Positions 44,730 to 53,506 of a stretch of 64,000 nucleotides of DNA are shown piece after piece (within the stretch, counting starts at the first letter, position 1; each line of letters begins with the position of its first letter). Source of the DNA: Brachyspira hampsonii 30446 (GTDB taxonomy: Bacteria; Spirochaetota; Brachyspiria; Brachyspirales; Brachyspiraceae); assembly GCF_000316195.1 (NCBI RefSeq), contig NZ_JH994111.1:1443403-1507402 (forward strand), given 5' to 3'. A program made the translations under genes and the position numbers. Below the pieces are notes generated by a model. That model was not told the origin of the DNA. It was given only the letters and a program-made list of their open reading frames with translations, and searched no databases.

Positions 44730-45458
44730 TTAATACATTCCGCCATCAACGCTTATAACTTGTTTAGTAATATAATTAGAATCATCAGACAATAAAAAAT
44801 TTACAGCATTAGCAACATCTTCAGGTTTTCCTATTCTTTTCAAAGCTATCATATTTTTAGCATGCTCTATTATTTCATCATTTATCATCTCGCTTTCAAT
44901 AATACCCGGAGCAATACAATTTACAGTAATATTTCTTTTACCTAATTCTATAGCTAAAGATTTAACAGCACCTATTAGTCCCGCCTTAGAAGCAGCATAA
45001 TTAACCTGCCCCCTATTACCAATAATACCTGATATTGAACTTATTGCTATAATTCTTCCGCCTTTTCTTGCTCTTATTATATGCATAATAATAGGATTAA
45101 CTACATTATAAAAACTTTTAAGATTAACATCCATAACATTATCCCATTCATCTTCAGTCATAGCAGGAAAAGCATTGTCCATAGTTATTCCAGATGAAAG
45201 CACTATGCCGTAATAAGAACCGTTTTCTTCTATATCTTTAACAAGAATATTTTTAACCTCTTCTCTGTCTGTAATATTCATTTTCAAAAATCTTATATTA
45301 ACATCATAATCTTTTGCAAAACATTTTATTTTTTCTATAAAAGAATCATTTTTATTGTAGCACATTACAGCATCGTATCCGTTTTCTATAACTTTTTTTG
45401 ATATAGCAAATCCGATACTTCCTGAAGCACCTGTTATTAAAATAGATTTATTTTTCAT
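44730..45458 (-). CDS. 3-ketoacyl-ACP reductase, ApeQ/FabG-like
   Basis: 242-residue short-chain dehydrogenase that reduces the beta-keto group of an ACP-bound chain with NADPH. The TGASGSIG cofactor loop is at residues 9-16, and catalytic S141, Y154 and K158 (ISSISG...YAASK) are intact. It ends with SDDSNYITKQVISVDGGMY, typical of FabG. A frame from 45491 is longer, but ATG 45458 has GGAT upstream and starts the Rossmann fold, leaving a 16-base gap to the dehydratase gene. Last of eleven genes in the operon. Confidence 0.85.
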   Translation of the reverse strand: MKNKSILITGASGSIGFAISKKVIENGYDAVMCYNKNDSFIEKIKCFAKDYDVNIRFLKMNITDREEVKNILVKDIEENGSYYGIVLSSGITMDNAFPAMTEDEWDNVMDVNLKSFYNVVNPIIMHIIRARKGGRIIAISSISGIIGNRGQVNYAASKAGLIGAVKSLAIELGKRNITVNCIAPGIIESEMINDEIIEHAKNMIALKRIGKPEDVANAVNFLLSDDSNYITKQVISVDGGMY

Positions 45459-45474
45459 TTTATATCCGTTTATA

Positions 45475-45966
45475 CTATATTTTAAAAGCATCTGCCAAAC
45501 TTTCCATAACCATTATAAAACAGTCCATAATTTTATTGCCGTCATTAACTATTTTTTTATATTCATCTAAAGTATTTATATCATCATTATAAAGAACAGT
45601 CTCTGCATCATAATAAGCGATTTTTTTATCATTAAAAGTTTCTTTCACAAATATATAAACTCTATTATCAGATCTTATCTTTTGTATATAACAATCAGCT
45701 TTTTTTATATTTAAAATAAAACCTATTCTTTTATTATCATCATTATCAGATAAAGCACCATTATAAGCAGCAGCAGTCTGTGCTGCATATTCAGTAAATA
45801 TATAAGAATCTATACCTTCAGGCTCTGAAATATCATAAAAAATATTATCTTTCTTAATATCAGAAAAAGAAAGTATCTCTTTATCATCAAAATTAATGTC
45901 CGCAATGCCATCTATTAAAAGCATTTTTCCTTTATGCGGTATATTCAATTTATATTTATTTTTCAT
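45475..45966 (-). CDS. 3-hydroxyacyl-ACP dehydratase subunit, ApeP-like
   Basis: 163-residue hot-dog-fold protein. The opening IPHKGKMLLIDGI matches the L-P-H-x-x-P-M-L-L-x-D motif of ApeP-type dehydratases, with the catalytic-type histidine, and IFTEYAAQTAAAYNGA near 58-73 matches F-x-E-x-x-A-Q. In known systems ApeP forms a heterodimer with ApeI (here 51502-51840). It is translated after an 18-base gap from the ketosynthase gene. Function as a dehydratase is inferred from fold, motif and context, because sequence similarity to standard FabZ is low. Confidence 0.75.
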   Translation of the reverse strand: MKNKYKLNIPHKGKMLLIDGIADINFDDKEILSFSDIKKDNIFYDISEPEGIDSYIFTEYAAQTAAAYNGALSDNDDNKRIGFILNIKKADCYIQKIRSDNRVYIFVKETFNDKKIAYYDAETVLYNDDINTLDEYKKIVNDGNKIMDCFIMVMESLADAFKI

Positions 45967-45984
45967 AATATTATTAATACAAAA

Positions 45985-47157
45985 TTATTTTCCCACTATC
46001 AAACAAGTATTGCTTCCTCCAAAACCAAAGGATACGCTCATACAATTTTCAAGTCTTTCGGCCTTAACTTTAGCTGTAACCAAATTTATTTTATCCAATG
46101 TATCATCATACTCCCCATCATATAAATGCGGAGGAAGTATTTTTTCTTTATTAATATCAGAAAGTGCAATATAGCAAACTCCAAGCTCCATAGCAGCTGC
46201 AGCCCCTATAGTATGACCGAATGATGTTTTACTAGAACTGCAGTATATATTAGCAGCATTAACTATATTGAGAGTAGTGCTTTCCATTTTATCATTTATT
46301 GAAGTGCCTGTGCCATGAAGATTAATATAATCTATATCATTTATATTCATATCAGCATGTTTTAAAGCATCATTGATACATTTGCTTGTAGTAGTGCCGT
46401 TTATATCAGGACTAGTCATGTGATGAGAATCTGAATTACTATTATAGCCTTTAAGATATAAAGCATTTTTTGAATCAATTAAATTATCTTTGGCAAGAAC
46501 TGTAAAAGCAGCACCTTCTCCTAAATTTATACCTTTTCTGTTTTTTGAAAAAGAATTAGTTTTATTATAATCAACCACTTCAAGCGAATCAAATCCGTAA
46601 ACGACAGTGTCAGTTACAACATCAGCTCCTCCAACTATAGCAGCATCTATCACACCGCTTCTTATAAGCTCATCTGCCGCTATTATGGCATTTGCACTAG
46701 AAGTACATGCAGTAGATACAGTAAATGATATGCCTGAAACATCAAAATATTTCTTTAAAAAATCACAGCATATATTAAGGCTTTGCATAATCAATATTTT
46801 TTTCTCATCAATTACACTTCCTTTTAATATATAATCCTTAGTTTCATCGCTTCCATTCTCGCAAGTACCTACTATAACGGATATTCTATTTTTTCCGTAT
46901 CTCTTTTTAGCCTCATCTATTATAGGCTTTAATTGATTAACCGCATGCAAAGCCATTTTATTTATTTTATTATTATAAGGGTTATCAAGCTCAAAATTAA
47001 AAAAGTCATTATCTATTTTTCCTAAGAAAAATTTTTTGGCATAATCATTATTTTCTTTTAAACCGTATTCTCCGTTTAAAAAATATCTATTATATAATTC
47101 TTCCTTATTCCTAGCCAAACAATTAATAATTCCGAAATCTAATAATACATTACTCAT
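45985..47157 (-). CDS. Beta-ketoacyl-ACP synthase, ApeO/FabF-like
   Basis: 390-residue ketosynthase that extends the ACP-bound chain with malonyl-ACP. The catalytic triad is complete: C151 in VSTACTSSANA, H281 in NLHGTGTS, and H315 in KTSFGHTIGAAA, with K310. It ends with SFGFGGSNTCLIVGK, as in FabF. In aryl-polyene systems ApeO is the active partner of the chain-length factor ApeC, and a matching CLF-like gene heads this operon. The N-terminal 60 residues are somewhat divergent from FabF. Housekeeping FabF is less likely given the company. Confidence 0.85.
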   Translation of the reverse strand: MSNVLLDFGIINCLARNKEELYNRYFLNGEYGLKENNDYAKKFFLGKIDNDFFNFELDNPYNNKINKMALHAVNQLKPIIDEAKKRYGKNRISVIVGTCENGSDETKDYILKGSVIDEKKILIMQSLNICCDFLKKYFDVSGISFTVSTACTSSANAIIAADELIRSGVIDAAIVGGADVVTDTVVYGFDSLEVVDYNKTNSFSKNRKGINLGEGAAFTVLAKDNLIDSKNALYLKGYNSNSDSHHMTSPDINGTTTSKCINDALKHADMNINDIDYINLHGTGTSINDKMESTTLNIVNAANIYCSSSKTSFGHTIGAAAAMELGVCYIALSDINKEKILPPHLYDGEYDDTLDKINLVTAKVKAERLENCMSVSFGFGGSNTCLIVGK

Positions 47158-47204
47158 ACAATACCTCAGAGTCGAGTATATAATTCTATAACAAAAAAGT
47201 CAAA

Positions 47205-49517
47205 TTATTTAATATTATTATTTTTTATCAATTTATTAAAATTAAATAATACAGGAGAAATTATAAATGATGATAAAATTCCAATAAATAAAAATAATCC
47301 GAAAGATTTTACAGGTATAAAACTGCTGAATGCTAATGTGCCAAATGATAATACAGTTGTCATCATAGACAAAAATACCGCTAAAAATGTAATCTCTTTA
47401 TCTGCCGCACTATTTGAGAAAAATATAGAATAATCTATTGATATTCCTATTGACAGTATCAAAGCAAATATAGAAAATATATTTATATTAATACCAAATA
47501 TAGAGTGTATTGATAAATTTATTAATACAGACATTAACTGTACAATTATTATAGCTATAGCCTTGCTAGTTTCAAAAAATATTATCATAGCTATAAATAT
47601 TATAATATAGGCAATTACAGCCATTTTTACAGCAGTTTTTGCCGTATTATCCAAAGCGTCATTAATTTCCTCATTTATATTGAATATTTTTACATCATTA
47701 TTATCTGATTTTATTATATTATTTGTATCATAATCACTTGTTGCTATAATAAAATATTTATTATTATTAGTAACTATAACTTTATTTAAATCATTGAAAT
47801 TTGTATTTTCAAGTATTTTATTTATATCAAGAACTTCATCTTTAGTGTCTTCAAATTCTGATTTTATTTTATTATAAGAATAAAAATCTAAATTCAGAGC
47901 ATCGGTCTGTTTTTTTAATATAGGAATTAATTTATCATTTACTAACTTAATATTATCTCTTTGCCTCTCTTCTGAATATAATATTTTAGATATAGCTGTG
48001 TAATTATTATTACTAAAATTATCTTCTATACTCTCTTCTGCTGATAATGCATCTGAAAGAGTATCCCCTCTTGAAATAATAATATTTTTTGCAAGAGATG
48101 TATTCAATCTATTATAAACTTCTCTTTCGCTATTAAATAAAAAGTCAGGTGTATTATAAAGCTGATTAGCAGAGAAATTTATTTTTATTTTAGGTATGAA
48201 TATTATAGAAACTATAATAACTGCTATCAATATAATTAATACATTTCTTATGCTTATTATTTTTACATAATCATTCAATATATTCTTACTTCTATTAAGT
48301 ATAGACTTATTTATAACACTTTTATCATTCTTAAATAATACAGGATATATTATGTTTACTGTGAGAAAAGAACTTAAAAGTCCGAATATGGAAAATACTG
48401 CTATCTGTTTCAACAATATAAGAGAAGTTAAAGATAATGATAAATAACTCACTATAGTAGTTATAAATCCCAAAAGCATGCTTGGAAATATTTTTCTCAA
48501 TACTTCTTTTTTATCTTCTTCATTATACCATTCAGTTATAAAATGTATAGAATGATCTATTGATATACCTATAAGGCTTGTTCCGAATACAAATGTAAAT
48601 ATATGAATGGAATCAAAAAATACAGATGAATATAAAAATGCTGATAATCCGGATAATAATATAGTACACATTGAAATTATATAAGGCTTCAAAGATTTGA
48701 ATATAAAAATAAATATAAGACAAATAACAATAAATGACACTATAGATATAATAGTAATTTCAAACTTGGCACTTTTCTGACTATAATAAGTATGCACTGG
48801 TACGCCTGAAATATATGTATTTACATTTCCTTCTATTTCTAATATTTTTAAATAATCTGTAATATCATCAAAAAACTTTTCGTTATCAATACTTTTAGGC
48901 ATATCAATATTAACAAGAATATTATATTTATCATTATAATTTATAAACTGTATTGAATCTCTGGACTGTAAATTATTTTCTGAAGAGAGAATATCATTTA
49001 TTTTTGAATTAACAGTTAAAAAAGGATCATCTTCAATATTATCTACTATAGGTATAAAAAAAGGAGAATAAAAATTTGCTAAGGCATTTTTAGCAACAAT
49101 ATACGCCTCATCATTCAATAAATAATTTCTTATCTCTTTTGAAAGAAGCTGATATTTATATTTTATCATTATAGTTAAAATATCATCATAATTTCTGGAA
49201 TATAAATTGACTGAAACATTACTATAAGACTGTTTTATATATTCATCTAATTTTAATGCATTATATTTTGCATCATCAAAATTTTCACTTTCTATAAATA
49301 TTTTTACACTGCTTGAATTTTTATAAAAGAAATCTTCCAAAGGTTTTTGAAAATCTTTATCTTCTAAGAACTTAGGTGTTATAGATAAAAAATTAGTATC
49401 TATTTTTGCTGTTTTTTCAAATCTTACTAAAAATAATATAACTGCAAATAAATGAAAAATTATCCAAATAATCGTAAAAATGGTTCTTCTATTATTATTC
49501 AGAATAGTTTTATTCAA
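47205..49517 (-). CDS. MMPL/RND-family lipid exporter, ApeM-like
   Basis: 770 residues with the RND double-repeat layout: a first helix (about 13-30), a large extracytoplasmic loop (about 35-250), five helices (about 255-400), a helix near 425, a second loop (to about 635) and a final five-helix set (to 760). It contains IGISIDHSIHFITEWYNEED and the second-half equivalent LILSIGISIDYSIFFSNSAA, the paired G-x-x-x-D-Y/H signature of MMPL proteins. Expected to move the finished lipid product, or its LolA-bound form, from the inner membrane. It overlaps the LolA-like gene by 8 bases. Confidence 0.85.
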   Translation of the reverse strand: MNKTILNNNRRTIFTIIWIIFHLFAVILFLVRFEKTAKIDTNFLSITPKFLEDKDFQKPLEDFFYKNSSSVKIFIESENFDDAKYNALKLDEYIKQSYSNVSVNLYSRNYDDILTIMIKYKYQLLSKEIRNYLLNDEAYIVAKNALANFYSPFFIPIVDNIEDDPFLTVNSKINDILSSENNLQSRDSIQFINYNDKYNILVNIDMPKSIDNEKFFDDITDYLKILEIEGNVNTYISGVPVHTYYSQKSAKFEITIISIVSFIVICLIFIFIFKSLKPYIISMCTILLSGLSAFLYSSVFFDSIHIFTFVFGTSLIGISIDHSIHFITEWYNEEDKKEVLRKIFPSMLLGFITTIVSYLSLSLTSLILLKQIAVFSIFGLLSSFLTVNIIYPVLFKNDKSVINKSILNRSKNILNDYVKIISIRNVLIILIAVIIVSIIFIPKIKINFSANQLYNTPDFLFNSEREVYNRLNTSLAKNIIISRGDTLSDALSAEESIEDNFSNNNYTAISKILYSEERQRDNIKLVNDKLIPILKKQTDALNLDFYSYNKIKSEFEDTKDEVLDINKILENTNFNDLNKVIVTNNNKYFIIATSDYDTNNIIKSDNNDVKIFNINEEINDALDNTAKTAVKMAVIAYIIIFIAMIIFFETSKAIAIIIVQLMSVLINLSIHSIFGININIFSIFALILSIGISIDYSIFFSNSAADKEITFLAVFLSMMTTVLSFGTLAFSSFIPVKSFGLFLFIGILSSFIISPVLFNFNKLIKNNNIK

Positions 49518-50088
49518 AATATTTTATCTCCTCAGAAGTTATTTTATTAGATTTAGATAAAACTTCCATTATATATTCAGTAGTGCTGTTATTAGAAGAA
49601 TACATTTTTATTTTTTCTATATATCCGGAAGTAGAAAAAGTTACTTCTATCTTTTCTATTATTTTTTTAATCTCGCTAGTTTTGGGGCTATAAACTGCAG
49701 TATTTCCATTCATACTTTGATTGAATGATTCATTTATAGTTTTCTCATCATAAGTAAAAATTGATTTTATTATATTAGCTATCTGAGCAAACATAGCATT
49801 ATTAGAATCAGCCATAACTTTCTTTTTTCCGTCAGGCATTATCTGAACTACATTTTTTTCCCCCATTACCGTTACAGACTCTTGAGGAGTTTTAGTAAAC
49901 CAGCATATACCATAACCATTTACTATAATAAAATCCCCTGAAGATTCAAAACTTCTTCCCTTCTGAGTTACTATTTGAGTATAATTGCCTTTCAATAGTT
50001 TTGCATTTTTATATTCATCTTTAACTTGAGTAAACAAAACAGATGTAAATATAAAGCAAGTCATAATTATAAAATAAATATTTTTCAT
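49510..50088 (-). CDS. LolA-like periplasmic lipid carrier, ApeL-like
   Basis: 192 residues with a signal peptide (about 1-20, VLFTQ). The mature protein shows LolA-like strands: LLKGNYTQIVTQKGRSFESS near 34-53, FIIVNGYGICWFTKTPQESV near 58-77 and later SEIKKIIEKIEVTFSTSGYI. Such carriers take hydrophobic molecules across the periplasm; ApeL is proposed to do so for aryl polyene lipids. It overlaps the following MMPL gene by 8 bases, so the two are translationally coupled. It is separate from the housekeeping LolA expected elsewhere. Confidence 0.8.
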   Translation of the reverse strand: MKNIYFIIMTCFIFTSVLFTQVKDEYKNAKLLKGNYTQIVTQKGRSFESSGDFIIVNGYGICWFTKTPQESVTVMGEKNVVQIMPDGKKKVMADSNNAMFAQIANIIKSIFTYDEKTINESFNQSMNGNTAVYSPKTSEIKKIIEKIEVTFSTSGYIEKIKMYSSNNSTTEYIMEVLSKSNKITSEEIKYFE

Positions 50089-50093
50089 ATTGA

Positions 50094-50525
50094 TTATCCA
50101 TTATTATTAATTTTTTCTATTCTATCTACAAAATCTTTAGGATTATTCAAAAAACCTTTTCTAGTTTCTGAATCTATAGGCATTTGCAATGTGCTTGATT
50201 TAGATATGATTTTATTATTTTCATCATAAAAAGTATATTCCACTCTCATGCCATTTAAATATTCGGTAATAGCTGTATGTATCCTAATTTTTTGATTTAA
50301 TTTAATAGAATTTATATATTTAATTTCTAATTTTACTATAGGCCACATAATACCTTTAGCAGTCATAATATCATAATTATAATCTATAATTTCAAGCATA
50401 GCCTCCCTAGCCTGCTCCATAAACTTTATATAATTTCCATGCCAAACAACACCCATAGGATCCAAATCATAAAAAGACGGCTTTATATAATAATCATTTT
50501 CTAAATAATATTTTTTATTTGACAT
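50094..50525 (-). CDS. 4HBT-type thioesterase, ApeK-like
   Basis: 143-residue hot-dog thioesterase. The catalytic region DPMGVVWHGNYIKFMEQARE near 21-40 carries the Asp and Tyr positions of the 4-hydroxybenzoyl-CoA thioesterase family. It likely hydrolyses stalled or finished acyl-ACP/acyl-CoA. The gene is 3 bases after the acyltransferase gene and 5 before the LolA-like gene, so it is firmly inside the operon. The last 20 residues are divergent. Confidence 0.85.
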   Translation of the reverse strand: MSNKKYYLENDYYIKPSFYDLDPMGVVWHGNYIKFMEQAREAMLEIIDYNYDIMTAKGIMWPIVKLEIKYINSIKLNQKIRIHTAITEYLNGMRVEYTFYDENNKIISKSSTLQMPIDSETRKGFLNNPKDFVDRIEKINNNG

Positions 50526-50528
50526 AAA

Positions 50529-51491
50529 TTAATCCCCTTTATACCAAAAATCATGAAAATTATACCACTGATATGGATATTCTATAGCTTTTTGTTCTAT
50601 AATAGAAGCAAACTCTTTTGTTAATTCTAATATAACCTCATTTTTCTTTTTTCTATTTTTTAATTCTTCATCATTCAGTTTTATTTTTGAAGGATATATA
50701 TAAAAATTATATTTCTTTGAAAGTATTTTATCATTCTCTCTCAAAGCAAAGAAATAATAAACAGGATATCTAAGCAAAATAGGTATCAAAAAAGCTCCGC
50801 ATGGGAAAGGTGCTTCTTCTCCTAAAAAATTTATATAATTAACTTTATCAGTTTTATTGCTTGTTCTGTCTCCTGCTATCGCTACTATCTCACCATTATT
50901 CAATTTATCCTCAATACTTATTATAGTATGCGGTCCTATATTAGAAGCATCTATAAAGTCTATAAAAGAATTATTTTTACTCTCACTAAGAACTATATTA
51001 ACATTTTTATTAACCTTAGGATCTATTATTATATTTATTTTATAGTTTTTTATAGGATTACCTTCATTAATAGCTGCTAATCCTTTTAAAAGCTCAATAT
51101 TTCCTATATGAGAAAATAATATTATCATTCCTTTTTTTCTATTAAGCAGATCAATAACTTCATTATAACTATCTTTAGTTTTTATTACCAAATCAGTTAT
51201 AGGTATATCTCCATTCCAAGCTGAAAATTTTTCTGAAACAGATACTACAAATGAAAGTAAATGCCTATAAGAACTAATAAAATTCGACTTGATTTTTTTA
51301 TTATATTTAGACATTTTTTTTAAATACTCTCTGGAAGCCTGCATTCTAGTTCTTGAATAAAAGAAATAAAATATACTTATAGGAATAAGATAAAGTATTA
51401 CAAAAGTTCTTCCTAAAATTTTATAAACAGATATAGAAAATAATGCTTTCCATCTCTTACCTATCTCTTTTTCTTCCGTCCAATGAGCCAT
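50529..51491 (-). CDS. LpxL/HtrB-like acyltransferase, ApeJ-like
   Basis: About 320 residues beginning MAHWTEEKEIGKRWK, the characteristic entry of the APE-cluster acyltransferase, so the ATG at 51491 (AAAGG ribosome site) replaces a longer frame from 51548. One N-terminal membrane helix (about 15-45) precedes a lauroyl-acyltransferase-like domain. The acyl-transfer motif HIGNIE (H-x4-E) is present, as is the later VAIAGDRTSN segment. Probably esterifies the polyene chain to a lipid at the inner membrane. Substrate not established; homology to LpxL-type enzymes is weak but clear in motif order. Confidence 0.8.
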   Translation of the reverse strand: MAHWTEEKEIGKRWKALFSISVYKILGRTFVILYLIPISIFYFFYSRTRMQASREYLKKMSKYNKKIKSNFISSYRHLLSFVVSVSEKFSAWNGDIPITDLVIKTKDSYNEVIDLLNRKKGMIILFSHIGNIELLKGLAAINEGNPIKNYKINIIIDPKVNKNVNIVLSESKNNSFIDFIDASNIGPHTIISIEDKLNNGEIVAIAGDRTSNKTDKVNYINFLGEEAPFPCGAFLIPILLRYPVYYFFALRENDKILSKKYNFYIYPSKIKLNDEELKNRKKKNEVILELTKEFASIIEQKAIEYPYQWYNFHDFWYKGD

Positions 51492-51501
51492 AGAAAAACC
51501 T

Positions 51502-51840
51502 TTAAGAAAAATACAATTTACCGTCTGAATATTTTTTATTATCATCATACATTTTAAATGAAATAATATTATCAGAAAAATGAGATTCTATAAAAATATT
51601 TGTATTTGGAAGAATCATATTTGTAAATTTTAATTTTAATAATTTACTTATTATTAACTTTTTATTAGAAATATCTTTAAATATATCAGCAAGCATTTTT
51701 ATTTGAGCTATAGCAGGAAGAATTTTAAAATTATCAAAATGTCCGTCAAAATAAATTAAATCTTCACTTATAAATACTTTAACTCTAAACATATCAGGTG
51801 TATGTTCTTCTATAGTATAATCTATAAAAAAATCAGACAA
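51502..51840 (-). CDS. Small dehydratase subunit, ApeI-like (FabZ fold)
   Basis: 112-residue hot-dog protein. It carries YFDGHFDNFKILPAIAQIKM near 31-50, a variant of the F-x-G-H-F-P-x-x-P-x-x-P-G-V-x-Q motif of FabA/FabZ, with the catalytic-type His. The usual acidic residue further along the helix is not evident, which fits a subunit needing a partner (ApeP-like, 45475-45966). It begins one base after the synthetase stop and is followed by the acyltransferase after 10 bases. Confidence 0.8.
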   Translation of the reverse strand: MSDFFIDYTIEEHTPDMFRVKVFISEDLIYFDGHFDNFKILPAIAQIKMLADIFKDISNKKLIISKLLKLKFTNMILPNTNIFIESHFSDNIISFKMYDDNKKYSDGKLYFS

Positions 51841-51841
51841 T

Positions 51842-53188
51842 TTAATTTCCTTCCATTATAGCATCAAGAGCCTCTCTGTCAATTTTACCAATTTCATTTC
51901 TAGGTATAGAATCAACAAAATATATTTTTTTAGGCAATACTATCGTTTCAAAATAATCTTTTAAATAATAAATAACATATTTCTTCATATCTTCCAAATT
52001 TCTATTTTTGTTATTCATTACTATAAAAGAAGCAATATATTCTCTTTTATCAGATTTACAGTATATAGTATAACTGTCTTTAAAATGCTTATCCATCAAT
52101 ATTTGTCTGTCTATCTGCTGTACGCTTATTCTTTTACCCTCTATTTTTACTATTGAATCTTCTCTGCCTAAAAGTTCAAACTCATCATCATTTTTCATAT
52201 TCACAACATCGCCCACATGTATCCAAACATCATCACCTGTATATCCTGAACAGCATTCTATACTTCCATTTTCATCAACTTTAATTTTTACAACACTAAG
52301 TCTTGTCCATAATTTATTTTCACTTCTTCGTCTGTATCCAATAGCACCAGCCTCAGTACTTCCATAAATTTCTGTAACATCACTACCAAATACATCTTTG
52401 CAAAGATCATTAATTTTCTCTTCAAGCATTCCTGTAGAAGAAAATAAATACCATTTAGATTTTATTTTTAAAGAAGATGCATCTATTCTCTTTAAAAAAG
52501 CAGGCGTAGTAACCATAGTAATTTTGTCATAATCTGAAAAATTATTAGCAGTCTCTAAATAATTTATTCTATTATTTATACATCTAACTTCAAGCATAAA
52601 AGGAACTAATACTGCAAAAACAAAACCATAACTATGATAATGAGGAACTGTATACAAAAATAAAGAATCTTTAATACTATCTGTAAATTGATTAACTATT
52701 TTAACCGCCTCAGCTTCAAACTGCTTTAAAGTTTTTTCTATAAGTTTAGGATATCCTGTAGAGCCTGAGGTATAAAAATTTATATATACATTTTCATCTA
52801 TTATCGTTTCTTTAAGTACATCAAACCATTTATCATTACACTCGCTTTCAAAAACTTCATCTAAATTTAAATCTGATTTTTCTGTATCTGATATATAAAC
52901 CATAGTATCATTTATTATGCTTTCAACATATTTAGGACTATTATTGTTTAAAACATTTACTCTTTTTTTAAGAATAAATCCGGCAGTAATAACTGAAATA
53001 AATCTATAAGCATTTTCAATAAATACTGTAATAGTATCTTTTTCAAATTTAGAAATATATTCTAAACTTTTAACTATATCAGAAACAAACTCTTTATATT
53101 TTATAAAATTCTTATTTTCTTTATGAATAAGAAAAATATCCTCTGAATCTTTTAATGAATAAAAATTTGTATTGCTTAATTTTCTCAT
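51842..53188 (-). CDS. AMP-dependent acyl-ACP synthetase, ApeH-like
   Basis: 448 residues of the adenylate-forming family, activating a carboxylate as acyl-AMP and passing it to the ACP. The P-loop reads YTSGSTGYPKLIEKT near 130-144, the A5 region EIYGSTEAGAIGYR near 275-288, the A7 D-D-V-W-I-H-V-G-D region and the hinge LLGREDSIVKIEGKRIS follow. The C-terminal lysine motif RNEIGKIDREAL is present. It is somewhat short, as in ApeH-type enzymes. It directly follows the ACP gene (7 bases), which supports loading of a starter acid. Confidence 0.85.
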   Translation of the reverse strand: MRKLSNTNFYSLKDSEDIFLIHKENKNFIKYKEFVSDIVKSLEYISKFEKDTITVFIENAYRFISVITAGFILKKRVNVLNNNSPKYVESIINDTMVYISDTEKSDLNLDEVFESECNDKWFDVLKETIIDENVYINFYTSGSTGYPKLIEKTLKQFEAEAVKIVNQFTDSIKDSLFLYTVPHYHSYGFVFAVLVPFMLEVRCINNRINYLETANNFSDYDKITMVTTPAFLKRIDASSLKIKSKWYLFSSTGMLEEKINDLCKDVFGSDVTEIYGSTEAGAIGYRRRSENKLWTRLSVVKIKVDENGSIECCSGYTGDDVWIHVGDVVNMKNDDEFELLGREDSIVKIEGKRISVQQIDRQILMDKHFKDSYTIYCKSDKREYIASFIVMNNKNRNLEDMKKYVIYYLKDYFETIVLPKKIYFVDSIPRNEIGKIDREALDAIMEGN

Positions 53189-53195
53189 AATATTT

Positions 53196-53456
53196 TTATT
53201 TATTATCTGAATTTTCCCTTATATATTTTGCCAAAGTTGCAACAGAATAAAAATACTGTTTATTATTTTCTTCTATATCAGAAAAAGTAATGTTAAACTT
53301 TTTTCTAATAGCAACACCTATTTCCAAAGCATCTATAGAATCAAGTCCTAATTCATCTCCGAATAAAGGAGCATCTGTATCTATATCTTCTATGGATACG
53401 CCTTCCAAATTTGCCGATTCTATTACAATTTGCTTTATTTGATCTTCAATACTCAT
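53196..53456 (-). CDS. Acyl carrier protein (ApeE/F-like)
   Basis: 86-residue ACP. The phosphopantetheine serine is S40 in ELGLDSIDALEIGVAI, preceded by acidic helix I. The long acidic first half and the F-N-I-T-F-S-D-I-E-E tail resemble the specialised ACPs of aryl-polyene and similar clusters more than housekeeping AcpP. Aryl-polyene clusters usually carry two ACP genes; only one is present. Start ATG follows a GGAG site (minus strand AAGGAGAAAACTATATG). Confidence 0.85.
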   Translation of the reverse strand: MSIEDQIKQIVIESANLEGVSIEDIDTDAPLFGDELGLDSIDALEIGVAIRKKFNITFSDIEENNKQYFYSVATLAKYIRENSDNK

Positions 53457-53506
53457 ATAGTTTTCTCCTTAATTATAATTTCACATAAATCTATCAATAA
53501 AATATA